Assembly (NCBI RefSeq): GCF_001541225.1 | Contig: NZ_LMTS01000249.1 | Span: forward strand, 35,115 to 69,619 | Direction: 5' to 3' | DNA from: Variovorax sp. WDL1 | GTDB taxonomy: Bacteria > Pseudomonadota > Gammaproteobacteria > Burkholderiales > Burkholderiaceae_C | DNA length: 34,505 bases | Shown here: positions 7,593-15,481 of the stretch, one piece after another | Layout: every line of letters begins with the position of its first letter | How positions within the stretch are numbered: the first letter of the stretch is position 1 | The notes under the pieces: generated by a model | Told to the model about the DNA's origin: nothing | Databases searched by the model: none | Seen by the model: only the letters and a program-made list of their open reading frames with translations | Made by a program: the position numbers and the translations under genes

Positions 7593-8834
7593 CTAGTCCG
7601 CAGGCTTCACCAGCCGATCGCGCGACGCCAGCGACGGAAAGAGCCGGAACCAGGCCAGCGCCACCAGCACGGTGCCGACGCCTCCCAGCACCACAGAGCC
7701 CACCGGCCCCAGCAGCGCCGCGGTGGCGCCCGATTCGAACTCGCCCAGCTGGTTGCTGGCGCCGATGAAGATCGAGTTGACGGCGCTCACCCGCCCGCGC
7801 ATCGCGTCCGGCGTCTCCAGCTGCACCAGCGTCTGCCGGATCACCACGTTGACCATGTCGGCCGCGCCCGAGACCGCCAGCGCAAGCAGCGACACGGCGA
7901 AGCTGCGCGACAGGCCGAACACGATCATGCAGACGCCGAACGCTGCCACGGCGATCAGCAGCGCGCGCCCTACGCGGCGCTCGATGGGCCGCCGCGTGAG
8001 CAGGATCGAGGCCGCGAGCGCCCCCACCGCGGGCGCGCTGCGCAACAGCCCCAGCCCCCACGGGCCCGTGTGCAGGATGTCCTTGGCGAAGATCGGCAAC
8101 AGCGCGACGGCGCCGCCGAGAAGCACCGCGAACAGGTCGAGCGAGACTGCGCCGAGCACCGGCTTCCGGTGCCAGATGAAGTTCACGCCCGCCAGCACGG
8201 TCGACAACGACACCGGCTCGCGCGGCGGCGGCGCGTGCTCGTAGCGCACCTGCATCACCAGCAGGCTGCCCACCGCGAAGAAAAACAGGCCCGCACCATA
8301 GACCACGCCAGTGCCGGCCGCGAACAGCAGGCCGCCCAGCGCCGGGCCGCCGATGATCGCCCCCTGCATGCCGGCCGAACTGAAGGCCATGGCCCGCGGC
8401 AGCATCAGCGGCGGCACCAGCAGCGGTGTCAAGGCCTGCTGTGCCGGCATCTGGAAGGCGCGCACCGCGCCCAGCACCAGCGACAACCCGAGCAGCAACG
8501 CACGCGAGTCGTGGTGCCCCTGCACGGCGACCAGCAGCACCAGCGCCACCATCCCCTGCACCGCGAAGCAGGCGGCGACGATGCGGCCGCGATGATGGCG
8601 GTCGACCACGTGCCCCGCCAGCAGCGCCAGCAGCAGTGCCGGCAAGAACTGGTAGAGCCCCACCAGCCCGAGGTCCCAGGCGCTGCCCGTCAGCTCGTAC
8701 ATGTGCCAGCCGATCGCGACCAGCAGCATCTGGCTGCCCGCCGTGCCGAAGAGCCGCGCGATCCACATCCGCATGAAGGGCCGCTCGCGCGTCAGATCGG
8801 TGAACGTCGGCGAGGCGGCAGCGGGAATGGACAT
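7593..8834 (-). CDS. MFS exporter (DHA3/EntS-like)
   Basis: A 413-aa proton-driven inner-membrane exporter of the major facilitator superfamily with 10-12 predicted membrane segments. The N-terminal half has the family A-motif region GHVVDRHHRGRIVAA, and the second half has RRPIERRVGRALL. The helix pattern and length resemble the MFS_3/EntS-type exporters of siderophores and drugs, but substrate is unknown. The start at 8834 was chosen over a longer frame because it gives the canonical N-terminus (TRERPFMRMWIARLFGTAGS). A TATCCT -10 box (8847-8842) lies only seven bases before it. Upstream frame extension overlaps rluA in antisense and is not real. It is divergent from rluA across 46 bases. 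Confidence 0.88.
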   Translation of the reverse strand: MSIPAAASPTFTDLTRERPFMRMWIARLFGTAGSQMLLVAIGWHMYELTGSAWDLGLVGLYQFLPALLLALLAGHVVDRHHRGRIVAACFAVQGMVALVLLVAVQGHHDSRALLLGLSLVLGAVRAFQMPAQQALTPLLVPPLMLPRAMAFSSAGMQGAIIGGPALGGLLFAAGTGVVYGAGLFFFAVGSLLVMQVRYEHAPPPREPVSLSTVLAGVNFIWHRKPVLGAVSLDLFAVLLGGAVALLPIFAKDILHTGPWGLGLLRSAPAVGALAASILLTRRPIERRVGRALLIAVAAFGVCMIVFGLSRSFAVSLLALAVSGAADMVNVVIRQTLVQLETPDAMRGRVSAVNSIFIGASNQLGEFESGATAALLGPVGSVVLGGVGTVLVALAWFRLFPSLASRDRLVKPAD

Positions 8835-8841
8835 CGCGGCG

Positions 8842-8871
8842 AGGATAGCCCAGGCCCGAAGCTCATAGACT
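8842..8871. promoter_or_regulatory. divergent leaderless promoter pair between the MFS gene and rluA
   Basis: Minus-strand -10 TATCCT (8847-8842) is seven bases from the MFS ATG. Plus-strand -10 TAGACT (8866-8871) is nine bases from the rluA ATG. Neither gene has a Shine-Dalgarno sequence. The whole divergent region is 46 bp, so each -35 region would fall at or next to the other promoter's -10, and the two should compete for polymerase. No consensus -35 is visible. Confidence 0.4.
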
Positions 8872-8880
8872 CGCCCGGCC

Positions 8881-9522
8881 ATGACCTCGCTCGCCGTGAT
8901 CCATGAAGACGCCGACCTGCTGGTGCTCGACAAGCCCGCCGGCCTCTTGTGCGTGCCCGGCCGCGGCGAGGACAAGCAGGACTGCCTCAGCGCCCGCGCG
9001 CAGGCGCGCTGGCCCGACGCCCTGGTCGTGCATCGACTCGACATGGCCACCAGCGGCTTGGTGCTCATGGCGCGAAACCCCGCGATACAGCGCGCGCTCG
9101 GAGATGCCTTCGCCAAGCGGCGCGTGCACAAGCGCTACGAAGCCATCGTGGACGGATCGCTTCCCGTTTCCGACGCGTGGTCGCTGATCGATGCCCCGCT
9201 CATGGCCGACTGGCCCAACCGCCCGCTCCAGAAGGTCGATCCGCTCCATGGCAAGCCGAGCGGGACGCGCTGGCGCGTGAAGCGGCTCCTGCCCGATCGG
9301 GATGCGAGTCACGTGCTGCTCGAGCCGCTGACCGGCCGCACCCACCAGTTGCGCGTGCACCTGCTGTCGATCGGACACCCGATCCTCGGCGACACGCTCT
9401 ATGGCGGCGAGGACGTGCGGCAGCGCGCAGACCGTCTGCTGCTGCATGCGAGCGAACTCGAATTCGCCCATCCCGCCGATGGCCGCCTGCTGCGCTTCGA
9501 GAGCGCGCCGCCTTTCGAGTGA
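8881..9522 (+). CDS. rluA: RluA-family rRNA/tRNA pseudouridine synthase
   Basis: A 213-aa enzyme isomerising uridine to pseudouridine in RNA. The catalytic motif HRLDMATSGL places the nucleophilic Asp at residue 54. The later conserved block GRTHQLRVHLLSIGHPILGD is complete. Length is close to E. coli RluA (219 aa), which modifies 23S rRNA U746 and tRNA U32. It lacks the S4 domain found in RluC/RluD, which supports RluA. Exact targets remain unproven. The gene is convergent with uspA, 12 bases apart. Confidence 0.9.
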   Translation: MTSLAVIHEDADLLVLDKPAGLLCVPGRGEDKQDCLSARAQARWPDALVVHRLDMATSGLVLMARNPAIQRALGDAFAKRRVHKRYEAIVDGSLPVSDAWSLIDAPLMADWPNRPLQKVDPLHGKPSGTRWRVKRLLPDRDASHVLLEPLTGRTHQLRVHLLSIGHPILGDTLYGGEDVRQRADRLLLHASELEFAHPADGRLLRFESAPPFE

Positions 9523-9534
9523 GCGCCCCGGTCC

Positions 9535-9972
9535 TCAGCCTTTCACCACGAGCACCGGCACCTTGGCGTCCTGCAGCACCCGCTGCGTCACGCTGCCCAG
9601 GAGCAGCTTCTCGATGCCGGAGCGGCCATGCGAGCCCATCACGATCAGGTCGGCCCCGATCGCCTCGGCGGTGTCGACGATGCCTTCGTGCACCACGTGG
9701 CCGTCGATCACGCGCTGGTCGCTGTGCAGGCCTTCCGCGGCCAGGGCCGCGACGCCCCGAGCCAGCGCGGCATTGGCGCTGCTGGTGGCGGCCGCGAGGT
9801 ATTCGTTCTGGCCCAGCGCGTAGTCGGCGCCGACGCCGATGAACGGATAGTTGTCCACGACGTGGATCAAGGTGATACGGCTGCCGAACGCCAACGCGAG
9901 TCCGCTGGCCTTGCTCACCGCGAGCATCGATGTTTCGGACCCGTCGATCGGAACCAGGATGTGATTGAACAT
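9535..9972 (-). CDS. universal stress protein, UspA family
   Basis: A 145-aa cytoplasmic single-domain Usp. It opens with the family strand MFNHILVPIDGSETS and ends with the ATP-binding glycine block GSHGRSGIEKLLLGSVTQRV (G-2x-G-9x-G-S) and the final strand VPVLVVKG, so it should be of the ATP-binding class. Such proteins are usually induced by starvation, anoxia or redox stress. The start at 9972 is supported by GAGG six bases upstream (GAGGTCTCCCATG). A longer frame running into the neighbouring oxygenase gene is not real. I found no clear FNR-type site upstream. Confidence 0.92.
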   Translation of the reverse strand: MFNHILVPIDGSETSMLAVSKASGLALAFGSRITLIHVVDNYPFIGVGADYALGQNEYLAAATSSANAALARGVAALAAEGLHSDQRVIDGHVVHEGIVDTAEAIGADLIVMGSHGRSGIEKLLLGSVTQRVLQDAKVPVLVVKG

Positions 9973-10088
9973 GGGAGACCTCGTTTGTTCACTTGATGGC
10001 TCTCTGGCTCTCAGCCGAACCGGGCTTCGAATGTACATCCAGGACAGTGTCCGGACTGTAGGACTTCTACGGCCCGCCGCCAGGGTGC

Positions 10089-10832
10089 TCAATCGCCCTG
10101 GAAGGAGCCCGCGCGGCAGGTCACGACCAGCGTGTCGCGCCAGCCGGGCTGGCTGTCCACCAGAGGCTGGATCGGCGTCGATTCGTGGATCACGCGTGCA
10201 TCGTCGACGAGCATCAGGGTCCACGGCTCCGTCATCGTGAAGCGCTCGCCGCGACGGCCCGCAGCCTCGAACACGCGGGTTTCGCCGCCCTTGATGTTGT
10301 GGCGGCCCACCAGCGCCACTGCCACCAGGTCGACGCCGTCGCGATGCGCGCCTTCGGGCGTCGGCCGGCCGATCCCGTCGGCCGTGTCGATGCGGAACTG
10401 GTGCGCCTCCACGTACCAGCGCTGCCTGCCGCGCAGGCCGTTCGCCACCTCGGCAAGGCCCTTGATGAGCGCCTGCCACGCGGGCTGCACCAGCGTGCCG
10501 GCCTCCATCGGCGCGAACCAGCGCTGCATGCCGCCGTGCAGCGCGTTGTACTCGACCGGCTGCCAGTGCGCGCGGTGCGGCACCTGCTCGATGACAGCGT
10601 CCTCGACCATGAAGCAGGCGTGGCGGCGGGTCCGGTAGCGGCCGCCATCCTTGAGATACTCGTCAAGGGGCAGGTGGTCCCAGTCGGCGTGCAGCAGTTC
10701 GAGCTTCGCGAGCGGGCAATCCAGCCATTCGGCCACGCCCTGGGGGCTCAGCACCGCATAGCCGTCCTGCCGGAGCGCGGGAACGAGCCGGTCTACGGGG
10801 GTGAAAGGCGGATCGAAGGCCCCGAAGCTCAC
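10089..10832 (-). CDS. 2-oxoglutarate/Fe(II) dioxygenase (PF10014-like)
   Basis: A 247-aa product resembling the 2OG-Fe_Oxy_2 family, which includes the L-isoleucine 4-hydroxylase IDO. The likely iron ligands are His163 and Asp165 (AHRDGVD) and His216 (VIHESTP). Arg232 (WRDTLVV) is in place to bind 2-oxoglutarate. Reaction class: oxidation of a small substrate, probably an amino acid, with decarboxylation of 2-oxoglutarate. It starts with GTG and overlaps the DUF427 stop by four bases (GTGA at 10829-10832), making it the last gene of the egtBD operon. That position suggests, but does not show, a substrate connected with histidine betaines or another amino acid. Confidence 0.82.
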   Translation of the reverse strand: MSFGAFDPPFTPVDRLVPALRQDGYAVLSPQGVAEWLDCPLAKLELLHADWDHLPLDEYLKDGGRYRTRRHACFMVEDAVIEQVPHRAHWQPVEYNALHGGMQRWFAPMEAGTLVQPAWQALIKGLAEVANGLRGRQRWYVEAHQFRIDTADGIGRPTPEGAHRDGVDLVAVALVGRHNIKGGETRVFEAAGRRGERFTMTEPWTLMLVDDARVIHESTPIQPLVDSQPGWRDTLVVTCRAGSFQGD

Positions 10833-11110
10833 TCCGCCACCTTCACGCCCTTCCAGAAGGCAACGCGGTAGCGCACCATCTCGGCCTCGGGCTTGGGGTC
10901 GGCGTAGTACCAGGCGGCGTCTGCATTGAGCTCGCCGTTGACCAGCAGCGAGTAGTAGCTGGCCGTGCCCTTCCAGGGGCAGGTGGTCTTGTGGTTGCTG
11001 AAGGTGACGTAGTCGCGATTGAGCGCGCTCGCCGGGAAATAGTGGTTGCCCTCGACGAGCACGGTGTCGTCGCTCTCGGCGACAGTGACGCCGTTCCAGG
11101 TTGCTTTCAT
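10829..11110 (-). CDS. DUF427 protein
   Basis: A 93-aa single DUF427 domain of unknown function. Typical family blocks are visible: KATWNGVTVAESDDTVLVEG near the start, then HYFPASALN, TTCPWKGTASYYS and AAWYYADPKPEA. The Cys in TTCPWKGTA is widely conserved in the family and may be functional. A TTG twelve bases upstream is possible, but the ATG at 11110 is preferred because GGAG lies at the proper distance before it. It follows egtD by 37 bases and overlaps the oxygenase gene by four, so it belongs to the same transcript. Confidence 0.85.
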   Translation of the reverse strand: MKATWNGVTVAESDDTVLVEGNHYFPASALNRDYVTFSNHKTTCPWKGTASYYSLLVNGELNADAAWYYADPKPEAEMVRYRVAFWKGVKVAE

Positions 11111-11147
11111 CCAGATCTCCAAGACCCGCGCCGATGGCGGGACGGAG

Positions 11148-12134
11148 CTATTGTGCCGCGGGCGACTGCAGCCAGTGCACGCTGAAGAGCTGCTCGGGAT
11201 CGGTCCACACCGCCGCCGGCCTGAGCCCGGCCTTCACGGCCAGGGCCTGCAGGCCATCGACGGTGAACTTGTACGAGTTCTCGGTGTGGATGGTCTCGCC
11301 CTCCTCGAAGTGGAAGCGCTGGCCATCGAGCGTGACGGTTTGCGCGCGACGGCTCGCCAGGTGCATCTCGATGCGGCGCAGCGGCGCGTTGTAGAAGGCC
11401 GCGTGCGAGAAGCCTTCCAGGTCGAAGTCGGTGCCGAGCTCGCGGTTGGCTCGACGCAGCAGGTTGAGGTTGAAGGCCGCCGTCACGCCCTGCGCGTCGT
11501 TGTAGGCGGCATGCAGCCGCGCAGGGTCCTTGACGAGGTCCACGCCCAGCAGCAGGCCGCCGCCGCGCAGCAGGCGCTGCGCGAGCTGCAGGAAGGCGAG
11601 CGCCTCATCGGGGCTGAAGTTGCCGAGCGTCGAGCCGGGAAAGAAGCCTACGCGCTGGCCAAGGCCCTCGCCGCGCGCCGGCAGCACCAGCGGCATGGTG
11701 TAGTCGGCCACCACGGGCAGCACCCCGAGGTGCGGGTAGTCGGTGCGCAGGCGCTGCGCCGCCGCCTCGAGGTGCTCGCCCGAGATGTCGATCGGCACGT
11801 AGCGCCGCGGGGCGTGCAGCGCATCGAGCAGCAGGCGCACCTTGGTGAGCGAGCCCGCGCCGAACTCGATGACCTCGGCGTGGGGGCCGATCTGGGCCGC
11901 GATCTCGGGCGCGCGTTCGGTGAGGATGCGCATCTCGGTGCGCGTCGGGTAGTACTCGGGCAGCTCGCAGATGCGGTCGAAGAGCTGAGAGCCGGCCGCG
12001 TCGTAGAAGAACTTGGGCGAGATGCCGCGAGGACTCCGGCTCAGCCCCTCGAACAGCTCGCGGCCGAAGTCGGACAACGGCGCAGCCCGCTGTGCGCTGC
12101 GGAATGCATGCAGGCTGATGGCAGGAATACTCAT
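11148..12134 (-). CDS. egtD: L-histidine N-alpha-methyltransferase EgtD
   Basis: A 328-aa enzyme that trimethylates the alpha-amino group of histidine with three S-adenosylmethionine to give hercynine, the betaine precursor of ergothioneine. Supporting blocks are YYPTRTEMRIL (61-71), the SAM-binding IEFGAGSLTKVR (89-100), VPIDISGEHL, FFPGSTLGNFSPDEA and the late substrate-site region HTENSYKFTVDGL. Length fits EgtD (about 320 aa). The start is fixed by an ATGA overlap with the egtB stop (12131-12134). It is the second gene of the operon, and together with egtB it supplies the core of the pathway. EgtA, EgtC and EgtE are not nearby. Confidence 0.94.
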   Translation of the reverse strand: MSIPAISLHAFRSAQRAAPLSDFGRELFEGLSRSPRGISPKFFYDAAGSQLFDRICELPEYYPTRTEMRILTERAPEIAAQIGPHAEVIEFGAGSLTKVRLLLDALHAPRRYVPIDISGEHLEAAAQRLRTDYPHLGVLPVVADYTMPLVLPARGEGLGQRVGFFPGSTLGNFSPDEALAFLQLAQRLLRGGGLLLGVDLVKDPARLHAAYNDAQGVTAAFNLNLLRRANRELGTDFDLEGFSHAAFYNAPLRRIEMHLASRRAQTVTLDGQRFHFEEGETIHTENSYKFTVDGLQALAVKAGLRPAAVWTDPEQLFSVHWLQSPAAQ

Positions 12135-13384
12135 TGAAGATCCTTGGCGAGCCGTAGCCCCGAGAACTGCCAGCGCGCGGCCGGCGGGAAGAAGTTGCGG
12201 TAGCTGGGACGCGCATGGCCTGCGGGCGTGGCGACACTGCCGCCGCGCAGCACCAGCTGGCCGACCATGAACTTGCCGTTGTATTCGGCCGCTACCCCGG
12301 ACAACGGGCGAAAGCCCGGGTAGGGGTCGTAGGACGAACGCGTCCATTGCCAGACATGCCCGCTCGTCTGCGACATGCCGGGCGCATCGTGCGCGGCCTC
12401 CCACTCGAACTCGGTGGGCAGCCGCGCGCCCGCCCACTCGGCATAGGCCGCGGCCTCGTAGAAGCTCAGCTGCGACACCGGCGCCTCGGGTTCCATCGGC
12501 CGCACGCCATGCAGGCCGAAGACCTGCCACCCCGCCGTCGCGCCATGGTGAGCGAGGCGCGGATCATCGGCGGCAAGCCAATACAGCGGATGACGCCAGC
12601 CCTGCGCCTGCACCGCGGCCCAGCCGTCGGAGAGCCACAGCTCGGGCCGCTGGTAGCCGCCATCGGCGATGAACTGCGCGTACTCGCCGCAGTTCACCAG
12701 CCGGTCCGCGATCGCGTAGGGCTGCAGCAGGGCCGCGTGGCGCGGCGTCTCGTTGTCGAAGCAGAAGCTGCCGCCGGCATGGCCGACCTCGACAAGGCCG
12801 CCAGGCCGCGAGAGCCAGAGCATCGCCGGCGCTACCGAGGCCAGCCGCAGTGCAGGCGCGGGCGCCGCACGGTAGGCCGGCAGCAGCGGGTTGCAGGACA
12901 GCGCATGCAGGATGTCCGTGAGGATGAGCTCCTGGTGCTGCTGCTCGTGGTTCAGGCCCAGCTCGACGATCGCCGTGATCGCGTCCCAATCGGCCGCGCC
13001 GTCGTCGCTCGCGAGCAGCGCCTGCACCGCCTCGTCCACATGGCGCCGGTAGGCGTGCACCTGCTCGAGCGAAGGCCGCGTCAGCAGCCCGCGCCGGGGG
13101 CGCGGATGGCGCGGCCCCAATGCCTCGTAGTAGGAGTTGAAGAGATAGGCGAAGGCCGGGTCGAACACGCGGTAGCCCTCGGCATGCGGCTGCAGCAATA
13201 CGGTCTCGAAGAACCAGCTGGTGTGTGCCAGGTGCCATTTGGTCGGACTGGCGTCGGGCATCGACTGGATGCACTGGTCCTCGGGCGAGAGCGGGGCTGC
13301 CAGCGCGAGGCTGTGCTCACGCACCGCCTGGAAACGTTCGCGCAGGTCGTCCGCCGCGGGCACGGCCGGCCGGGTGAGTTTCAT
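12131..13384 (-). CDS. egtB: ergothioneine sulfoxide synthase EgtB (possibly SenA-like)
   Basis: A 417-aa non-haem iron enzyme that joins a thiol donor to the imidazole of hercynine with O2. The N-terminal DinB-like domain carries the expected three-His iron site: His54 (KWHLAHTSWFFE), His146 and His150 (NHEQQHQE). The C-terminal half is the formylglycine-generating-enzyme fold (GGSFCFDNETPRHA, LPTEFEWEAA, GHVWQWTRSSYDPYPGF, VLRGGS). GGAGA lies four bases before the ATG. Donor choice (cysteine or gamma-glutamylcysteine) cannot be read here. The selenoneine enzyme SenA is a homologue, but the adjacent egtD and the absence of senB and selD favour EgtB. Confidence 0.92.
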   Translation of the reverse strand: MKLTRPAVPAADDLRERFQAVREHSLALAAPLSPEDQCIQSMPDASPTKWHLAHTSWFFETVLLQPHAEGYRVFDPAFAYLFNSYYEALGPRHPRPRRGLLTRPSLEQVHAYRRHVDEAVQALLASDDGAADWDAITAIVELGLNHEQQHQELILTDILHALSCNPLLPAYRAAPAPALRLASVAPAMLWLSRPGGLVEVGHAGGSFCFDNETPRHAALLQPYAIADRLVNCGEYAQFIADGGYQRPELWLSDGWAAVQAQGWRHPLYWLAADDPRLAHHGATAGWQVFGLHGVRPMEPEAPVSQLSFYEAAAYAEWAGARLPTEFEWEAAHDAPGMSQTSGHVWQWTRSSYDPYPGFRPLSGVAAEYNGKFMVGQLVLRGGSVATPAGHARPSYRNFFPPAARWQFSGLRLAKDLQ

Positions 13385-13538
13385 GGGGTCTCCATCGTTG
13401 GAAGAAAGGTTTTTAGCCCATGCATGGAGGCCGGCACCGTAGGACAAGGGCTCGCGGCGCGGCACCCCCGACCGCGGCGCGCGGGACGTCGAACGCGACA
13501 CTTTGGCACAAGACGCCGGGGCGTGCACGGCGCCTGCG

Positions 13539-13544
13539 TATCAT
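13539..13544 (+). promoter_or_regulatory. -10 box of ndh, leaderless start
   Basis: TATCAT with seven bases to the ATG places the transcription start on or beside the first codon. TTGGCA at 13503-13508 is too far upstream (30 bases) to be its -35. Confidence 0.4.
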
Positions 13545-13551
13545 CCGGCGC

Positions 13552-14898
13552 ATGAGTCTCCTCCCCTCCCACGGCCGCCCCCGAATCGTGATCATCGGCT
13601 GCGGGTTCGGCGGACTCGAGGCAGCGCGCAAGCTGCAGCATGCGGCCGTCGACATCACCATCGTCGACAAGACCAACCACCACCTTTTCCAGCCCCTGCT
13701 CTACCAGGTCGCGACCGCCGGCCTGGCGGCGCCCTCGATCGCCGCGCCGGTGCGCCTGCTGTTCCGCCGGCAGCCCAACATCACCACCCTGCTCGGCGAC
13801 GCGACCCGCATCGATCCCGGCACGCGCGAGGTGCATCTGGCCGACGGCACCCGCCTGCCCTATGACCACCTGATCGTGGCCGCGGGCGCGACCCACAGCT
13901 ACTTCGGCCGCGACGACTGGTCGCGCATGGCTCCAGGGCTCAAGACCTTGGCCGATGCCTTCGAGATCCGGCGCCGGATCCTGATGAGCTTCGAGGCCGC
14001 CGAAGTCGAGACCGACCCGGCGCGCCGGCGCGCCCTGCTCACCTTCGCCGTGATCGGCGCCGGCCCGACCGGCGTCGAGATGGCCGGGACCCTGGCAGAG
14101 ATCGCGCGCCACACCCTCAGGGGCGAATTCCGCCACATCGACCCGCACACGGCCGAGGTGCTGCTGATCGAGGGCGGCCCGCGCGTGCTGCAGGCGATGC
14201 CGGAGGTCCTGAGCCAGCGCGCGCTCGAGCAGTTGCAGAAGCTGGGCGTGCAGGTACGCCTCAATGCGCGCGTGACCGCGGTCACGCCCGGCGGGCTGGA
14301 GGTTGAATCGCCCTTCAGCGACGGCGGCGCCGGCACCGGCACCCACCGCATCGCCTGCCATTGCGTGATCTGGGCCGCCGGCGTCGCCGCCTCGCCGCTC
14401 GGGCGAATGCTGGCCGAAGCCACCGGCGCCGAATGCGACCGTGCCGGCCGCGTGAAGGTGCTGCCCGACCTCAGCCTGCCCGGCCATCCCGAGATCAGCG
14501 TCGTGGGCGACCTGGCGGCTGCCATGAGCCACCGCGCCGGCAAGGAGCCCGTGCCGGTGCCCGGCGTCTCGCCCGGCGCAAAGCAGGCGGGCCGCGCCGC
14601 TGCAACGAACATCCTGCGCCGCATCGCAGGCAAGGAAACGGTTCCCTTCCGCTACCGCGACTACGGCAACCTCGCCACCATCGGGCGCAACTCGGCCGTG
14701 GTCGACCTGGGCACGCCCATGGGCCCACTGCGCTTCTCGGGCCGCCTTGCGTGGCTGTTCTGGCTTTTCGCGCATGTGTATTTCCTGATCGGCTTCCGAA
14801 ACCGCCTCGTGGTCCTGATGGACTGGGCCAGCGCCTACTGGAGCTTCCAGCGGCATGCGCGAGTGGTGGCGGACGTGCGGGGCAGGGGCGAATCCTGA
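13552..14898 (+). CDS. ndh: type II NADH dehydrogenase (NDH-2)
   Basis: A 448-aa peripheral-membrane flavoenzyme passing electrons from NADH to quinone without pumping protons. It has two Rossmann motifs, the FAD site near the start (IVIIGCGFGGLEAA) and the NADH site (FAVIGAGPTGVEMAGTLAE). The quinone-site block is seen at SPGAKQAGRAAATNIL. A C-terminal amphipathic and hydrophobic stretch (LAWLFWLFAHVYFLIGF) anchors it to the inner membrane. The start at 13552 puts the FAD motif at the usual distance. A TATCAT -10 (13539-13544) is seven bases before the ATG, and there is no Shine-Dalgarno sequence, so the mRNA is probably leaderless. It is divergent from egtB over 167 bases. Confidence 0.93.
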   Translation: MSLLPSHGRPRIVIIGCGFGGLEAARKLQHAAVDITIVDKTNHHLFQPLLYQVATAGLAAPSIAAPVRLLFRRQPNITTLLGDATRIDPGTREVHLADGTRLPYDHLIVAAGATHSYFGRDDWSRMAPGLKTLADAFEIRRRILMSFEAAEVETDPARRRALLTFAVIGAGPTGVEMAGTLAEIARHTLRGEFRHIDPHTAEVLLIEGGPRVLQAMPEVLSQRALEQLQKLGVQVRLNARVTAVTPGGLEVESPFSDGGAGTGTHRIACHCVIWAAGVAASPLGRMLAEATGAECDRAGRVKVLPDLSLPGHPEISVVGDLAAAMSHRAGKEPVPVPGVSPGAKQAGRAAATNILRRIAGKETVPFRYRDYGNLATIGRNSAVVDLGTPMGPLRFSGRLAWLFWLFAHVYFLIGFRNRLVVLMDWASAYWSFQRHARVVADVRGRGES

Positions 14899-14960
14899 GC
14901 ACACGCCACGATCCCACCCCAGGCGACACTCGCGCCCTTCCCGTCCCGCCTTTCCCCGTG

Positions 14961-15383
14961 ATGAAGATTCGTCCCTTCCAACCCGCCGACGAAGCCGGCG
15001 TGATCGCCCTCTGGCAGGCCTGCGGCCTCACGCGCCCGTGGAACGACCCCCATCGCGACATCCAGCGCAAGCTCGGCGAGCAGCCCGAGCTCTTCCTGGT
15101 CGCCACCGGCGCCGACGGCGCGCTGCTCGGCTCCGCAATGGTGGGCTTCGACGGCCACCGCGGCTGGGTCTACTACCTCGCGGTCTCGCCCGATCATCGG
15201 CGCATGGCCATCGGCCGCGCGCTCATGCACGAGGCCGAGCGCCTGCTCACCGAGCGCGGCTGCCCCAAGATCAACCTCCTCGTGCGCTCCTCCAACGCCG
15301 AGGTCGTTGCCTTCTATCGCAGGCTGGGCTACACGCAGGACGATGTGATCAGCCTCGGACGCCGGCTCATTCACGACACCTGA
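14961..15383 (+). CDS. YpeA-like GNAT acetyltransferase
   Basis: A 140-aa acetyltransferase closely matching the YpeA type in length (141 aa in E. coli) and layout: MKIRPFQPADEAGVIALWQA at the start, GWVYYLAVSPDHRRMAIGRA containing the acetyl-CoA loop, and NAEVVAFYRRLGYTQDDVIS near the end. The substrate is unknown. GTG at 14958 is an equivalent start one codon earlier. It lies 62 bases after ndh on the same strand and may be cotranscribed. Confidence 0.88.
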   Translation: MKIRPFQPADEAGVIALWQACGLTRPWNDPHRDIQRKLGEQPELFLVATGADGALLGSAMVGFDGHRGWVYYLAVSPDHRRMAIGRALMHEAERLLTERGCPKINLLVRSSNAEVVAFYRRLGYTQDDVISLGRRLIHDT

Positions 15384-15481
15384 CACCGATCCCCGCAAAG
15401 CGTCAATCGCTCGGCATCTTCTCACCGAGCAAACGAAGCGCATGCCGGGGTGCGCGGCAGCCTCTTCTCGGTTCGAGGCAC

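Noticed and set aside
13502..13508. TTGGCA as -35 of ndh
   Set aside because: It lies 30 bases before the -10 candidate, too far for a sigma-70 promoter.
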